DNA of 41,022 bases from Candidatus Helarchaeota archaeon (GCA_013375355.1 JABXJV010000184.1:1-41022); one strand, 5' to 3'; shown: positions 15,888 through 24,375, counted from the first letter of the stretch. Numbers and translations: made by a program. Notes: generated from the sequence alone by a model not told the origin.

Positions 15888-16400
15888 ATGGGTGATCCTA
15901 AAAAACATCGAAAAAAATATTCTAAACCTAGAAATAAATGGCAAAAAGAACGATTAGAAAAGGAATTGAACCTTTTAGGGAAATATGGTCTAAGGAATAA
16001 AAAAGAAATATGGCGTCTTCAATCAATGGTTTCAAAATACAGAGGCCGCGCAAGAAAATTACTTTCACTTACTGAAGAAGAAAGAGATTTAGTTATGAAA
16101 GAACTCAATAGCCGTCTAAATAAAATAGGACTTCTACCAGAAACTGCAAATGTTGAAGACATATTAAGATTAACAATTGAAGATATTCTTGAAAGAAGAT
16201 TACAGACTATGGTATTTAATCTTGGTCTAGCAGTTACTATATACCATTCTCGTCAGCTCATTACCCATGGTCACATCGCAATTGCTGGGCAGAAAGTCAC
16301 TTCGCCAGGTCATTTGGTGAAAAGAAGAGAAGAAAAAAGTATTAATTATTCATCAAATTCGCCTTATAGCAATCCAGATCATCCTATGAGGAATGTTTAG
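15888..16400 (+). CDS. rps4: 30S ribosomal protein uS4
   Basis: A 170-residue archaeal S4 with no zinc motif at the N-terminus, which is basic (GDPKKHRKKYSKPRNKWQKE). The S4 RNA-binding domain is at about 105-150: ERRLQTMVFNLGLAVTIYHS, then RQLITHGHIAIAGQKVTSPG. It is an early 16S rRNA-binding assembly protein. The Shine-Dalgarno AAAGGTGG lies 8 bases before the ATG. The C-terminus YSSNSPYSNPDHPMRNV is the archaeal type. Confidence 0.96.
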   Translation: MGDPKKHRKKYSKPRNKWQKERLEKELNLLGKYGLRNKKEIWRLQSMVSKYRGRARKLLSLTEEERDLVMKELNSRLNKIGLLPETANVEDILRLTIEDILERRLQTMVFNLGLAVTIYHSRQLITHGHIAIAGQKVTSPGHLVKRREEKSINYSSNSPYSNPDHPMRNV

Positions 16401-16429
16401 AATAGAAACTATTTGAGGTTTAAGTTAAA

Positions 16430-16828
16430 GTGAGTAAAGAAAAAGAAATTAAATGGGGCATGGCACATATCTACAGCTCCTATAACAATACAATTGTTCA
16501 TATTACTGATTTAAGCGGCTCTGAAACAATAGCAAGATACTCGGGCGGAATGATCGTTCGTGCTGATAGGGATGAGAGCAGTCCTTATGCAGCTATGCAA
16601 GCAGCAGCTCGTGCCGCAGCTGAAGCTCAAGAAAAAGGAATAACCGCAATTCATATTAAAGTTAGAGCCCCTGGTGGGCATGGTCCTAAAACTCCTGGAC
16701 CTGGAGCACAGGCTGCAATTCGTGCCTTAGCAAGAGCAGGTCTACGTATAGGTAGGATTGAAGAAGTAACCCCTATACCACATGATGGAACTCGTCGCCC
16801 TGGAGGACGACGTGGTAGAAGAGTATAG
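16430..16828 (+). CDS. rps11: 30S ribosomal protein uS11
   Basis: A 132-residue S11 beginning at GTG. Diagnostic stretches are [57 protein letters not shown] and the C-terminal [19 protein letters not shown]. It lies in the platform of the small subunit near the E-site mRNA path. It is separated from uS4 by 29 bases that contain TTTGAGGTTT as a likely SD. Confidence 0.97.
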   Translation: MSKEKEIKWGMAHIYSSYNNTIVHITDLSGSETIARYSGGMIVRADRDESSPYAAMQAAARAAAEAQEKGITAIHIKVRAPGGHGPKTPGPGAQAAIRALARAGLRIGRIEEVTPIPHDGTRRPGGRRGRRV

Positions 16829-16861
16829 TTATTAATAAAAATTCTATTTTTGGTGTAATAT

Positions 16862-17674
16862 TTGGATATAAAAATTATAGAAAAAAATCATGAGAGTATT
16901 AAATTTATTATAGAGGACTTTGAACCTAGCTTTGTAAACTCTTTACGACGCATTATGTTAGCTGAAGTTCCTACTTTAGCAATTGAAGATGTCTGGATTG
17001 TTGAAAATTCCAGCCCTTTATATGATGAAATTATTGCTAAAAGGTTAGGGTTAATACCAATAAAAACTGATTTAGAATCTTTTGTATTACCTGATGATTG
17101 CTCATGCGGAGGAACGGGTTGTCCCCAATGTCAAGTGGCATTCACCTTAAGGAAAGAAACGGCTGAAGCTGAAGGAAGTACTGTATATTCTGGAGACTTG
17201 GAATCTCAAGATCCTGAATCGATTCCTTCCTCGGCGAAAATTCCAATTGTAAAACTGGAAAAAGGACAAAAAATAGTACTTGAAGCATATGCTAAATTAG
17301 GGCAAGGAATGAAACATGCGAAGTGGCAAGCTGTGGGAACTTGTTCATTTTCATATTTACCAATAATAAATATTAACTATGAGAAATGTACGGGTTGTGG
17401 AACCTGTGCTAAAGAATGTCCACACAATTTAATTCGAATAGTAGATGAAAGAATATTTATAGAAAATATATTAGATTGTTCTCTTTGTAAGATATGTGAA
17501 AATGCCTGTGAAGAAAACGCTATAAAGATTAGTTGGAATAAAAATAATTGTATATTAAAAGTAGAGAGTACGGGTGCTTTACCGCCTGAAAGAATAGTAA
17601 TAGAAGCAGCGACAATTTTAAAAAATAAAGGAAAAGAGTTGCAGGAAAAACTTGAAGATTTAGAAGAATTATAA
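16862..17674 (+). CDS. rpoD: DNA-directed RNA polymerase subunit Rpo3 (D) with two ferredoxin-type clusters
   Basis: A 270-residue subunit D (alpha/Rpb3 homologue) starting at TTG with GGTG 9 bases before it. The assembly domain motif is FVNSLRRIMLAEVPTLAIEDV (residues 24-44, split here by eye). The zinc-like loop is CSCGGTGCPQC at about 80-90. Residues 163-222 form a ferredoxin-like insert with two complete CxxCxxCxxxC sets: C176, C179, C182, C186 and C206, C209, C212, C216, so two [4Fe-4S] clusters can be bound. It nucleates RNA polymerase assembly together with Rpo10 and Rpo11. Many archaea keep one cluster or none. Rpo10 is encoded at the end of the same operon. Confidence 0.96.
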   Translation: MDIKIIEKNHESIKFIIEDFEPSFVNSLRRIMLAEVPTLAIEDVWIVENSSPLYDEIIAKRLGLIPIKTDLESFVLPDDCSCGGTGCPQCQVAFTLRKETAEAEGSTVYSGDLESQDPESIPSSAKIPIVKLEKGQKIVLEAYAKLGQGMKHAKWQAVGTCSFSYLPIININYEKCTGCGTCAKECPHNLIRIVDERIFIENILDCSLCKICENACEENAIKISWNKNNCILKVESTGALPPERIVIEAATILKNKGKELQEKLEDLEEL

Positions 17675-17687
17675 CATGTGAAACAAT

Positions 17688-18047
17688 ATGCCTAAAATCG
17701 ATATATTTAAAACTCCAAATCCCGATAAACAAGATTTATTAAAAAAATTGTGGAGCACAAAAAGAAGAGTTTGGAGAACTGTTGCCAAAACTCTATCAAA
17801 AAGAAGAAAAGATCACATTATAGTTAATTTAGGACGAATAAATAGGTTAGTTAAGCCAAATGAAACAATTGTAGTCCCTGGTAAGGTTCTTGCTACAGGA
17901 GATTTAAATAAAAAAATTGTCTTAGCTGCTTATGCTTTTTCTAATGACTGCGAAGAAAAGGTAAAGAAAGTTAAAGGTGAATGTATAACCATTCAAAAAT
18001 TAATGGAACGAAATCCAGAAGGAAAAAATGTAAAAATAATTGTATAA
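17688..18047 (+). CDS. rpl18e: 50S ribosomal protein eL18
   Basis: A 119-residue eL18 (archaeal L18e). The N-terminus FKTPNPDKQDLLKKLWSTKR and the segment RKDHIIVNLGRINRLVKPNE, followed by VVPGKVLATGDL and AYAFSNDC, match the family. It binds 23S rRNA in the large subunit and has no bacterial counterpart except a fold shared with uL15. It follows rpoD after 13 bases, whose GTGAAACAAT gives only a weak SD. Confidence 0.94.
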   Translation: MPKIDIFKTPNPDKQDLLKKLWSTKRRVWRTVAKTLSKRRKDHIIVNLGRINRLVKPNETIVVPGKVLATGDLNKKIVLAAYAFSNDCEEKVKKVKGECITIQKLMERNPEGKNVKIIV

Positions 18048-18065
18048 GAAGGAGAATCATAAATT

Positions 18066-18512
18066 TTGAAAGTAACTATAATTGATGCTGACGGACTTAT
18101 TTTAGGTAGATTATCAAGTATTGTTGCAAAAAGATTATTATTAGGGGAATATATCAATATTGTAAATGCTGAAAAAGCAATAATATCTGGTAGGAAAAGA
18201 GAAATAATAGAAAGATATAAAACATGGTTAGGAATAAGGACTGCTACAGCCCCTTGGCGTGGACCACTCCATCCTCGTCGACCGGACCTTTTATTAAAAC
18301 GAACTGTTCGTGGTATGCTTCCCTGGAAGAAACAACGTGGAAAAAAGGCTTATAAACGATTAAAAGTCTACATTGGAATCCCTCTTGAATTACAAAATAA
18401 AAAAACCTTATCATTAGAAGACATTAATCTAAATCATATAAGAGGAAACTATATGAAATTAGGTGAATTAGCCCAGGAGATTGGTTGGACACCCTTAGAG
18501 AAAAAAATTTGA
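18066..18512 (+). CDS. rpl13: 50S ribosomal protein uL13
   Basis: A 148-residue uL13 starting at TTG, with AAGGAGAAT placed 8-10 bases before it, a strong SD that supports this start. The N-terminus VTIIDADGLILGRLSSIVAK, then VNAEKAIISGRK and HPRRPDLLLKRTVRGMLPW, is diagnostic. It is an early 23S rRNA-binding protein. The uS9 ATG follows after 9 bases. Confidence 0.96.
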   Translation: MKVTIIDADGLILGRLSSIVAKRLLLGEYINIVNAEKAIISGRKREIIERYKTWLGIRTATAPWRGPLHPRRPDLLLKRTVRGMLPWKKQRGKKAYKRLKVYIGIPLELQNKKTLSLEDINLNHIRGNYMKLGELAQEIGWTPLEKKI

Positions 18513-18521
18513 GGTTTAATA

Positions 18522-18926
18522 ATGGTAAAAGTAGTTCTATCTTCAGGAAAAAGAAAAACGGCTATTGCAAGGGCCACAATTCGAGAAGGAAAAGGCAAGA
18601 TTCGAATAAATAAAAAACCTCTTGAGATATACGAGCCTGAATTTGCTAAATTAATTATTATGGAACCACTTATCATCGCTGGGGAAAAAGTCACTGAGAA
18701 ATTAGATATTAAAGTAAAAGTAGAAGGTGGAGGATTTATAGGGCAATCTGAAGCTGTTAGAATTGCAGTTGCACGTGGATTATATAAATGGACAAATTCT
18801 GAGAAGATTAAGAAAAAATTTATTCAGTATGATCGGACTTTACTATCCGGTGATTCAAGAAGAACAGAACCTAAGAAGTTTGGGGGTAAGAGTGCTAGAG
18901 CAAGAAGACAAAAAAGCTATAGATAA
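18522..18926 (+). CDS. rps9: 30S ribosomal protein uS9
   Basis: A 134-residue uS9. Diagnostic: [59 protein letters not shown] and the terminal ARRQKSYR tail that reaches the P-site tRNA. Its ATG lies 9 bases after rpl13 with TTTGAGGTTT as a SD overlapping the preceding stop. Confidence 0.97.
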   Translation: MVKVVLSSGKRKTAIARATIREGKGKIRINKKPLEIYEPEFAKLIIMEPLIIAGEKVTEKLDIKVKVEGGGFIGQSEAVRIAVARGLYKWTNSEKIKKKFIQYDRTLLSGDSRRTEPKKFGGKSARARRQKSYR

Positions 18927-18968
18927 TTAGTATTCTCCTTTAAAGATATAAAATGTAGGTGATGATAT

Positions 18969-19175
18969 ATGATAATACCTATTAGATGCTTTACTTGCGG
19001 TAAATTAATTGCAGATAGATGGGAAACATTTAGTCAAAGGATTCAACAGGAAGGAGACGAAAATACAAACAAAATTCTAGATGATATAGGACTTAAGAGA
19101 TATTGTTGTCGAAGAATGCTGATTTCTCACGTTCCCTTACTTAAACACATAAGCGAATTTAGTCAAAAAGGTTAA
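18969..19175 (+). CDS. rpoN: DNA-directed RNA polymerase subunit Rpo10 (N)
   Basis: A 68-residue Rpb10-type subunit. The zinc ligands are the CFTCGK pair at the N-terminus (IPIRCFTCGKLIADRWE) and the double Cys of RYCCRRMLISHV. It binds Rpo3 in the polymerase assembly platform. TAGGTGATGAT precedes the ATG. In many archaea rpoK and rps2 follow; here a convergent orphan gene and an AT-rich islet follow instead, before mvk. Confidence 0.95.
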   Translation: MIIPIRCFTCGKLIADRWETFSQRIQQEGDENTNKILDDIGLKRYCCRRMLISHVPLLKHISEFSQKG

Positions 19176-19204
19176 CTTAACAATTATTTCTCTTAATTAA
19201 ATTC

Positions 19205-19954
19205 TTATGGCCAATCCCAATACATCCTATTTGGTGTTGTATTTTCTGCTGACCATTGATAACCTTTTGTTTTTAGGTAGGGTTTTTCCCAAAGAGGCAC
19301 GCCATCATAGAATCCCTCTAAATATAATATTTCAATTTCTGGTAGGAGTATGTTAGGATTAATAAGTATTTCCTTACAAGAATCATAAGAGATATTATTT
19401 TCCTTATTTTCTGGATTGTCAATTTCCCATCCTATAGCATCCCATCCAATAGTATTTAGAATTAAGTAATATTTTCTACTGTTTATTCTTTTTTTTTCCT
19501 CTTTTAAATTGTCTAATTTTTGAACAATCCTCTTAAGATCCCAAAAACGGTAATCCTCCCAAGCTTCTGTATATATATAACAGCTTTTTTTTCTAAGAAC
19601 CTCTCTAACCATGAAATAATTATCAAGAACAATTTTCCAATGAACTGTTTCATGATATTCGTATTCGTTTAAATCAATAAAATTAGTAATAATGTAGGCA
19701 CGGGGATCTTCGTACTTATCATCATCTATTGTATAAAAACCAAACTTAACTTTTTGTAAATTTTCTGCCTGAATATGGAATAATAATTTAAAATTTTTAA
19801 AGTCTAAATTGTCGAGATTATCATTAACGGATACTTTAGTTTTTCCAATGTCTGCTAGAACCCCCCAATCCTCAGCAATTGATTTAGGTATCATTGCAAG
19901 ATAAGTAATCCATTCTCCCATTGTGTTCCGTTCTCCCAATGTATATTCTCCCAT
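19205..19954 (-). CDS. Orphan hypothetical protein in the ribosomal-locus islet
   Basis: A 249-residue protein I do not recognise. It is unusually rich in aromatic residues (many Trp and Tyr, for example IGWDAIGWEIDNPENK and YQWSAENTTPNRMYWDWP) and acidic residues, and has no signal peptide or membrane helix. The N-terminus reads MGEYTLGERNTMGEWITYLA: two MGE starts 11 codons apart, so translation might begin at 19954 or 19921. The predicted fold is mixed alpha/beta with a helical Lys/Glu-rich segment at about 132-158. It converges with rpoN across 29 bases and interrupts a conserved ribosomal gene order. The stop codon lies within one copy of the flanking 18-bp repeat. Origin by horizontal transfer is inferred from location alone. 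Confidence 0.6.
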   Translation of the reverse strand: MGEYTLGERNTMGEWITYLAMIPKSIAEDWGVLADIGKTKVSVNDNLDNLDFKNFKLLFHIQAENLQKVKFGFYTIDDDKYEDPRAYIITNFIDLNEYEYHETVHWKIVLDNYFMVREVLRKKSCYIYTEAWEDYRFWDLKRIVQKLDNLKEEKKRINSRKYYLILNTIGWDAIGWEIDNPENKENNISYDSCKEILINPNILLPEIEILYLEGFYDGVPLWEKPYLKTKGYQWSAENTTPNRMYWDWP

Positions 19955-20492
19955 AACACATCACTTATTTTTCTTATAATATCATAGTTGTTTTAAATAT
20001 TTAAAGTTGAATATGAGTCGATTCTAAACACAGATTCTTGATATTGCTTTTGCCATACAGTATTATTTCCAACCTAATATATAAACTACTTTGAGAAATC
20101 GGTGAAGGCGGGTAATTAATTTGTAAATTTTAGCAACCGCATATATAAATCATTCTAACTTAATAAAATTAAGAAGACTAGAAAATTGGTGTTTTTATAT
20201 TACTGTATAACAAATATATTATGTCATCAATGAAAGTTTTAATGGAGGAGATCTTAGCCAATAACGATTGTCCTTACAGAATATTGAGCATATGATAAAA
20301 ATATAATAGATATAATAAAATAAATTATAATAATAGGAATATTGTATTTGATTTGTCTCTTTATGTTTTGACTTCCACATTTTGAAGAAGAAAGGAAGTG
20401 ATAGCATTCTTAAAAGATGGAACTCGATTAATTGGAGAACCTACGAGAAGACAAATTATTTACTTAATTAAATTCTTATGAGGGGATAAAAA
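19955..20492. other. AT-rich intergenic stretch between the orphan gene and mvk
   Basis: This 538-base region carries the promoter of the orphan gene, an AT-rich centre, the Hsp70-like remnant (20395-20480), the second direct-repeat copy and the mvk Shine-Dalgarno (GAGGGG at 20480-20485). A 24-codon frame starting at 20221 on the plus strand (MSSMKVLMEEILANNDCPYR...) ends at TGA at about 20295; it has codon-like composition but I do not recognise it, and it may also be a gene fragment. Confidence 0.4.
20395..20480 (+). pseudogene. Remnant of an Hsp70/DnaK-like gene
   Basis: From a GTG at 20398 the plus strand reads V-I-A-F-L-K-D-G-T-R-L-I-G-E-P-T-R-R-Q-I, which lines up with the Hsp70 N-terminal block (S)VVAFTKDGERLVGEPAKRQA. 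The frame then gives IYLIKFL and ends at TGA in the direct repeat, where intact Hsp70s have NPENTIFSIKRFMG, so a short deletion is likely. An in-frame TGA lies five codons upstream, and no ATPase GIDLGTT motif is found before it. It is only about 28 codons, so it cannot be functional chaperone sequence. Confidence 0.5.
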
Positions 20493-21470
20493 TTGATATC
20501 TTGCACTGCATCAGCACCTGGAAAGTGCATTCTTGTTGGAGAACATGCTGTCGTCTATGGAACAAAAGCTATTGTCACCGCTTTGAATTTACGTGCATAT
20601 ACTTCTATAGAAATTATTCCTGACAAAAAAATTGACATTGAGGCAATGGACTATCAACTACATAAAGAATTTCCATATATTGCAGAAATTAAGTTGGATA
20701 AAAAACTCGTTCCTTTAAAACCGATAGTAAAATGTTGTCAAATGATGATAAATAAGTTTAAATTAAATAAAGGAATGAAATTAAGAATTTGGTCAGAAAT
20801 TCCACCTAGTGCTGGGTTAGGTTCTTCTGCAGCCGTATTTGTAGCAACCGTTAAAGCAATAGAGACTGCATTTGACCTAAATCTTACTAACGATGAAATT
20901 TCTCAAATGGCATTTGATGTGGAAAAAATCGTTCATACTAAACCATCTGGGATTGACAATTTTATATGTACTCACGGAGGATGTATTCAATATTCTAAAA
21001 GTGAAGAAATAAAACGAGTGGAACTTCCTAAAAATTTCCCTTTAATAATTTGCAATTCAGAAAAACCAAGAAATACTGGAATTTTGGTTGAAAAGGTTGC
21101 AAAATTGCATAAAAATTTTCCCAGAATTACCAAAAAAATCTTTGATGCAATTAATCTATTATCTATGAATGCACTTGAATCATTAAAAAAAGGGGATCTC
21201 GTAAAATTAGGGGAAATTTTTAATTTAAATCAGGGTTTATTGGAGGCTTTGGGTGTATCGACAAGTCTTCTCTCACAATTTATTAATATCGCAAGAGAAA
21301 AAGGGGCTTATGGAGCAAAACTAACCGGAGCTGGAGGAGGAGGCTGTATTATTGCAATTTCACCACCTGCTAAACAAATTAATATTATATCTGCTCTAAA
21401 AAAAATTGGTGGAGTTCCAATTTTAACTGAATTTGCCAAAGATGGTGTAAAAGTAGAAAAGTTAAAATGA
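20493..21470 (+). CDS. mvk: Mevalonate kinase
   Basis: A 325-residue GHMP kinase starting at TTG behind a strong GAGGGG. The three GHMP motifs are present: APGKCILVGEHAVVYG at 8-23, the ATP loop PPSAGLGSSAAVFVATVKAI, and KLTGAGGGGCIIAI near the C-terminus. Also KPSGIDNFICTHGG supplies the catalytic Asp region. The enzyme makes mevalonate 5-phosphate for isoprenoid (archaeal lipid) synthesis. Mevalonate kinase often follows the rpoN/rps2 cluster in archaea, so this position is ancestral and the preceding islet is the intruder. Confidence 0.96.
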   Translation: MISCTASAPGKCILVGEHAVVYGTKAIVTALNLRAYTSIEIIPDKKIDIEAMDYQLHKEFPYIAEIKLDKKLVPLKPIVKCCQMMINKFKLNKGMKLRIWSEIPPSAGLGSSAAVFVATVKAIETAFDLNLTNDEISQMAFDVEKIVHTKPSGIDNFICTHGGCIQYSKSEEIKRVELPKNFPLIICNSEKPRNTGILVEKVAKLHKNFPRITKKIFDAINLLSMNALESLKKGDLVKLGEIFNLNQGLLEALGVSTSLLSQFINIAREKGAYGAKLTGAGGGGCIIAISPPAKQINIISALKKIGGVPILTEFAKDGVKVEKLK

Positions 21471-21565
21471 TTAATTTTATTAATAAAATAGGTATTAAAA
21501 AGAAAAATGAAAAGTTATTATTAATTACTAAAGATGAAGGCTAATGCCAGATAAAGGTAAGAAAT

Positions 21566-21934
21566 ATGTCAAAATTTATACGTTTTGAAACTCCTAAAGA
21601 ATTACAAGATGAAGCTTTAAAAGCTTTAGAAATGGCAAGGGATACTGGAAAAGTTAAAAAGGGTACAAATGAAGCTACTAAGGCAATTGAAAGAGGAATT
21701 GCCAAACTAGTGGTAATTGCAAGTGATGTAGAACCCGCAGAGGTTGTTATGCATCTACCTATTCTTTGTAACGAAAAAAAAGTTCCATACTTATACGTTC
21801 CTGGTAAGAGACAATTAGGTAGGGCAATAGGAATAGAAGTTCCTGCTGCTGCTGCTGCTATTACTCAGCCTGGTGAGGCAGAAAAAATGATTGCAGGTAT
21901 TAAAGATAAACTTGGTACTCTGGGTTTGAAGTAA
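21566..21934 (+). CDS. rpl7ae: Ribosomal protein eL8 (L7Ae), K-turn RNA-binding protein
   Basis: A 122-residue L7Ae. Key segments: KKGTNEATKAIERGIAKLVV, IASDVEPAEVVMHLPILCNE and VPYLYVPGKRQLGRAIGIEV, with the RNA-contacting loop V-P-A-A-A-A-A-I. Besides the ribosome it binds K-turns in box C/D and H/ACA RNPs and RNase P. It heads the eL8-eS28-eL24 cluster; AAAGGTAAGAA precedes the ATG. Confidence 0.97.
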   Translation: MSKFIRFETPKELQDEALKALEMARDTGKVKKGTNEATKAIERGIAKLVVIASDVEPAEVVMHLPILCNEKKVPYLYVPGKRQLGRAIGIEVPAAAAAITQPGEAEKMIAGIKDKLGTLGLK

Positions 21935-21955
21935 TAAAAGGAGCTAAGATAAAAC

Positions 21956-22174
21956 ATGAGTGAAGATACAGATGAAGCAATACCGGGCGAAATAATACAA
22001 CTAATTGGTAGAACTGGAATGACTGGTGAAATATTACAAGTTAAAGTAAGAGTTTTAACCGGTAGAGATAAGGGTAGAATATTAACACGAAATGTGAAAG
22101 GTCCAATTCGAATAGGCGACGTATTAATGATGAGAGAAACCGAACGAGAAGCCAGAAAAATAAAAGCTCCATAG
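21956..22174 (+). CDS. rps28e: 30S ribosomal protein eS28
   Basis: A 72-residue eS28 with the OB-fold core [38 protein letters not shown] and the terminal ARKIKAP. It lies near the mRNA exit on the small subunit. AAAAGGAGCTAAG precedes the ATG. It follows eL8 after 21 bases, the normal archaeal order. Confidence 0.96.
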   Translation: MSEDTDEAIPGEIIQLIGRTGMTGEILQVKVRVLTGRDKGRILTRNVKGPIRIGDVLMMRETEREARKIKAP

Positions 22175-22194
22175 AAATATTAAAAGGTAAAAAA

Positions 22195-22377
22195 ATGGTA
22201 AGAATACGACAATGCGTGTTTTGTGGTCATGATATTGAACCCGGTACTGGATCGATGTACGTTAAGTTAGACGGTACTGTAAGTTTTTATTGTACAAATA
22301 AATGCCGTAAGAATCATATGAAATTGCGTAGAAATCCAAGAAAACTAAAATGGACAAAATTCTATAGAAAAATCTAG
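22195..22377 (+). CDS. rpl24e: 50S ribosomal protein eL24, zinc-ribbon type
   Basis: A 60-residue eL24 with zinc ligands CVFCGHDIEPGTG and FYCTNKCRKNHMKLRRNPRK. It bridges the two subunits. Usually ndk and infB follow in the same direction; here the ndk gene is inverted and converges, 15 bases after the stop, with a T-rich gap (GATTTTTTAT) serving as terminator. Confidence 0.96.
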   Translation: MVRIRQCVFCGHDIEPGTGSMYVKLDGTVSFYCTNKCRKNHMKLRRNPRKLKWTKFYRKI

Positions 22378-22392
22378 AAAAAGTCCGATTTT

Positions 22393-23049
22393 TTATAATT
22401 TACAAGCTTCTATTATTACGTCAGTGAATATTTTTACTTTTTCTTTATCAGATGTGTAACATTCTTCTTTTAATAATTCTATTAATTTTTTTCTAATTTC
22501 ATCTTCTGTATTTTTAGAGTTGACTAGCTCTGAACAACGTTTTTGCAGTTTTTTGGAATAATTGTTATCATTTACTGACCATTTAGAAACATAATCCTCT
22601 ATTTTTTTTTCCACATTTTCATCAATAGTTAATCCAATTTCTTCATTCCATATTTTTAATTCCTTTTTTGCAGTTTCGGAACTATCTGAGGCATGTACTA
22701 AGTTGACTCCTCCATAAATCCCTAAATCCCCACGAATACTCTGAGAATCGGCTTCTTGACACTTTGTAGACCCTGTCCAATCCCTAAACTTCTGAATGTC
22801 ACCCTCAACTATCATTGCTAGAACAGGACCGAGTTTGATAAATTTTAGCAACCATGGAAAAAAATCCTTGCCTTCATGTTCTTGATAATGTCTTTTTGCA
22901 TGTTTATCAGACATCGTAACTTCTTTAAAAGCTAGAATTCTATAATCCTTATTTCTGTGAATATTGTCTAAGATTTTTGCTCCAACATATTTTCTTAAAT
23001 AAGCATCTGGTTTTAAAAAAACTAAGAATTGATCTTTTTTCGAAGTCAT
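22393..23049 (-). CDS. ndk: Nucleoside diphosphate kinase with a C-terminal extension
   Basis: A 218-residue protein. Residues 1-140 are the NDPK fold: FLVFLKPDAYLRKYVGAKIL, FKEVTMSDKHAKRHYQEHEG, and the active-site NLVHASDS with the phosphorylated His. It balances NTP pools using a phosphohistidine intermediate. About 75 extra residues at the C-terminus (from NVEKKIEDYVSKWSVNDN) are highly charged and helical; typical NDPKs end near 140-155 residues. The gene lies 18 bases after the isocitrate dehydrogenase stop on the same strand, and in inverted position relative to the canonical eL24-ndk order. Confidence 0.9.
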   Translation of the reverse strand: MTSKKDQFLVFLKPDAYLRKYVGAKILDNIHRNKDYRILAFKEVTMSDKHAKRHYQEHEGKDFFPWLLKFIKLGPVLAMIVEGDIQKFRDWTGSTKCQEADSQSIRGDLGIYGGVNLVHASDSSETAKKELKIWNEEIGLTIDENVEKKIEDYVSKWSVNDNNYSKKLQKRCSELVNSKNTEDEIRKKLIELLKEECYTSDKEKVKIFTDVIIEACKL

Positions 23050-23067
23050 ATTAACACACGATTTAAA

Positions 23068-24327
23068 TTATAAATTTTTAAATTCCATATTCTTAATAAT
23101 TGCATTTCCATATTCTGAGCATTTAATGGGTTCCACATTTTCCATTAATCTTGCCAAATCGTATGTGACTTTTTTCTGCTTAATGGTCTTTTGAACTGCA
23201 TTTATTATAATTTCACTAGCTTTGTCCCAACCCATATACTCTAACATCATTACACCAGATAAAATGAGACTTGAAGGATTAACCTTATCTTGTCCCGTAT
23301 ATTTAGGTGCTGAACCATGTGTAGCTTCAAATAGACCAATATAATCTCCTATATTTGCACCTGGAGCCATTCCTAAACCACCAATTTGGGCAGCAGCAGC
23401 GTCTGAGAGATAATCACCATTTAAATTTGGAGTTGCAATGACTTGATATTCATTTGTTCTAGTCAATATTTGCTGAAACATACTATCTGCTATTCGATCA
23501 TTAATAAGTATTTTTTCTTCTGGAATATTTCCATTAAATTTTTCCCAAAGTTCGTCTTCAGTTATAATCAGGTCTTTGAATTCTCTACGAGCCAATTTAT
23601 ACCCCCAATCCCTAAAAGAACCTTCAGTATATTTCATAACATTCCCCTTATGAACTATGGTTACTCGGTTCAATTTTTTATTAATCGCATATTTTACAGC
23701 AGCCCTAACAAGCCTTTCGGTTCTTTTTATACTAATTGGCTTAATCCCTATTCCAGAATCGCTAGGAATGTCGATTTTATAAGTATTTTTTATGAAATCA
23801 ATAATTTTTTTGACCTCTGGTGTCCCTTCCTTCCATTCAATACCCGCATAAACATCCTCTGTATTCTCTCTGAAAATTACCATATTCATACGTTCAGGAT
23901 GTTTTACTGGACTAGGTACTCCATTAAAATATCTTACAGGCCGGATGCAGGAATATAAATCAAATTTTTGTCTTAAAGCAACATTTAAACTTCTATAACC
24001 GCCTCCGACTGGGGTTGTTAGAGGTCCTTTAATTGCAACAATAAAATTTTCAATAGCTTTAAAAGTATCTTCTGGTAAAACCTTTCCATAAATTTTTTGT
24101 GCTTTCTCTCCAGCAAAAATTTCAAACCAAATAATCTTTTTCTTCCCTTTATATGCTTTATCAACAGCAGCATCAATGACTTTCCTTGTAACTTTCATAA
24201 TATCGGAGCCTATTCCATCTCCTTCAATAAAGGGTATAATTGGATTATCTGGAATAATTAATTTATAATTTTTGATTTCTATCTTTTGCCCATTTTTAGG
24301 AACTTCTATTTTTTCAAATTTTATCAT
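23068..24327 (-). CDS. icd: Isocitrate dehydrogenase (NADP-dependent)
   Basis: The open frame reaches 24357, but the ATG at 24327 ([13 protein letters not shown]) has GAGGAC 8 bases before it and matches family starts, giving 419 residues. Evidence: [40 protein letters not shown], the substrate loop [55 protein letters not shown] and [14 protein letters not shown]. It converts isocitrate to 2-oxoglutarate with CO2 release in the cytosol. The Ser of RSLN is kept, as in phosphorylatable bacterial-type enzymes. The GTPase gene precedes it after a T-rich gap and NDPK follows after 18 bases. Confidence 0.95.
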   Translation of the reverse strand: MIKFEKIEVPKNGQKIEIKNYKLIIPDNPIIPFIEGDGIGSDIMKVTRKVIDAAVDKAYKGKKKIIWFEIFAGEKAQKIYGKVLPEDTFKAIENFIVAIKGPLTTPVGGGYRSLNVALRQKFDLYSCIRPVRYFNGVPSPVKHPERMNMVIFRENTEDVYAGIEWKEGTPEVKKIIDFIKNTYKIDIPSDSGIGIKPISIKRTERLVRAAVKYAINKKLNRVTIVHKGNVMKYTEGSFRDWGYKLARREFKDLIITEDELWEKFNGNIPEEKILINDRIADSMFQQILTRTNEYQVIATPNLNGDYLSDAAAAQIGGLGMAPGANIGDYIGLFEATHGSAPKYTGQDKVNPSSLILSGVMMLEYMGWDKASEIIINAVQKTIKQKKVTYDLARLMENVEPIKCSEYGNAIIKNMEFKNL

Positions 24328-24375
24328 AGGGAGTCCTCTTTTAATAAAAAAAAACAAAAAATGAAAATAAAAGAA

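Larger units (their letters stand above)
19192..20480. mobile_element. Putative genomic islet bounded by an 18-bp direct repeat
   Basis: The 18-mer CTTAATTAAATTCTTATG occurs exactly at 19192-19209 and again at 20463-20480. Between the two copies, inside the otherwise conserved rpoN-to-mvk ribosomal locus, sit an orphan gene on the opposite strand and an Hsp70-like remnant. An exact direct repeat at both edges suggests insertion by recombination or target-site duplication. No transposase or integrase is present, so the mechanism is unknown; slippage or a chance AT-rich repeat cannot be ruled out. Confidence 0.4.

Noticed and set aside
20219..20407. A 62-codon minus-strand frame upstream of mevalonate kinase
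   Set aside because: Low-complexity Tyr/Ile stretch from AT-rich sequence, and the other strand holds the Hsp70-like remnant.
23443..23958. A 171-codon plus-strand frame inside isocitrate dehydrogenase
   Set aside because: Antisense shadow of a strongly conserved gene; its composition and lack of domain features show no independent coding.
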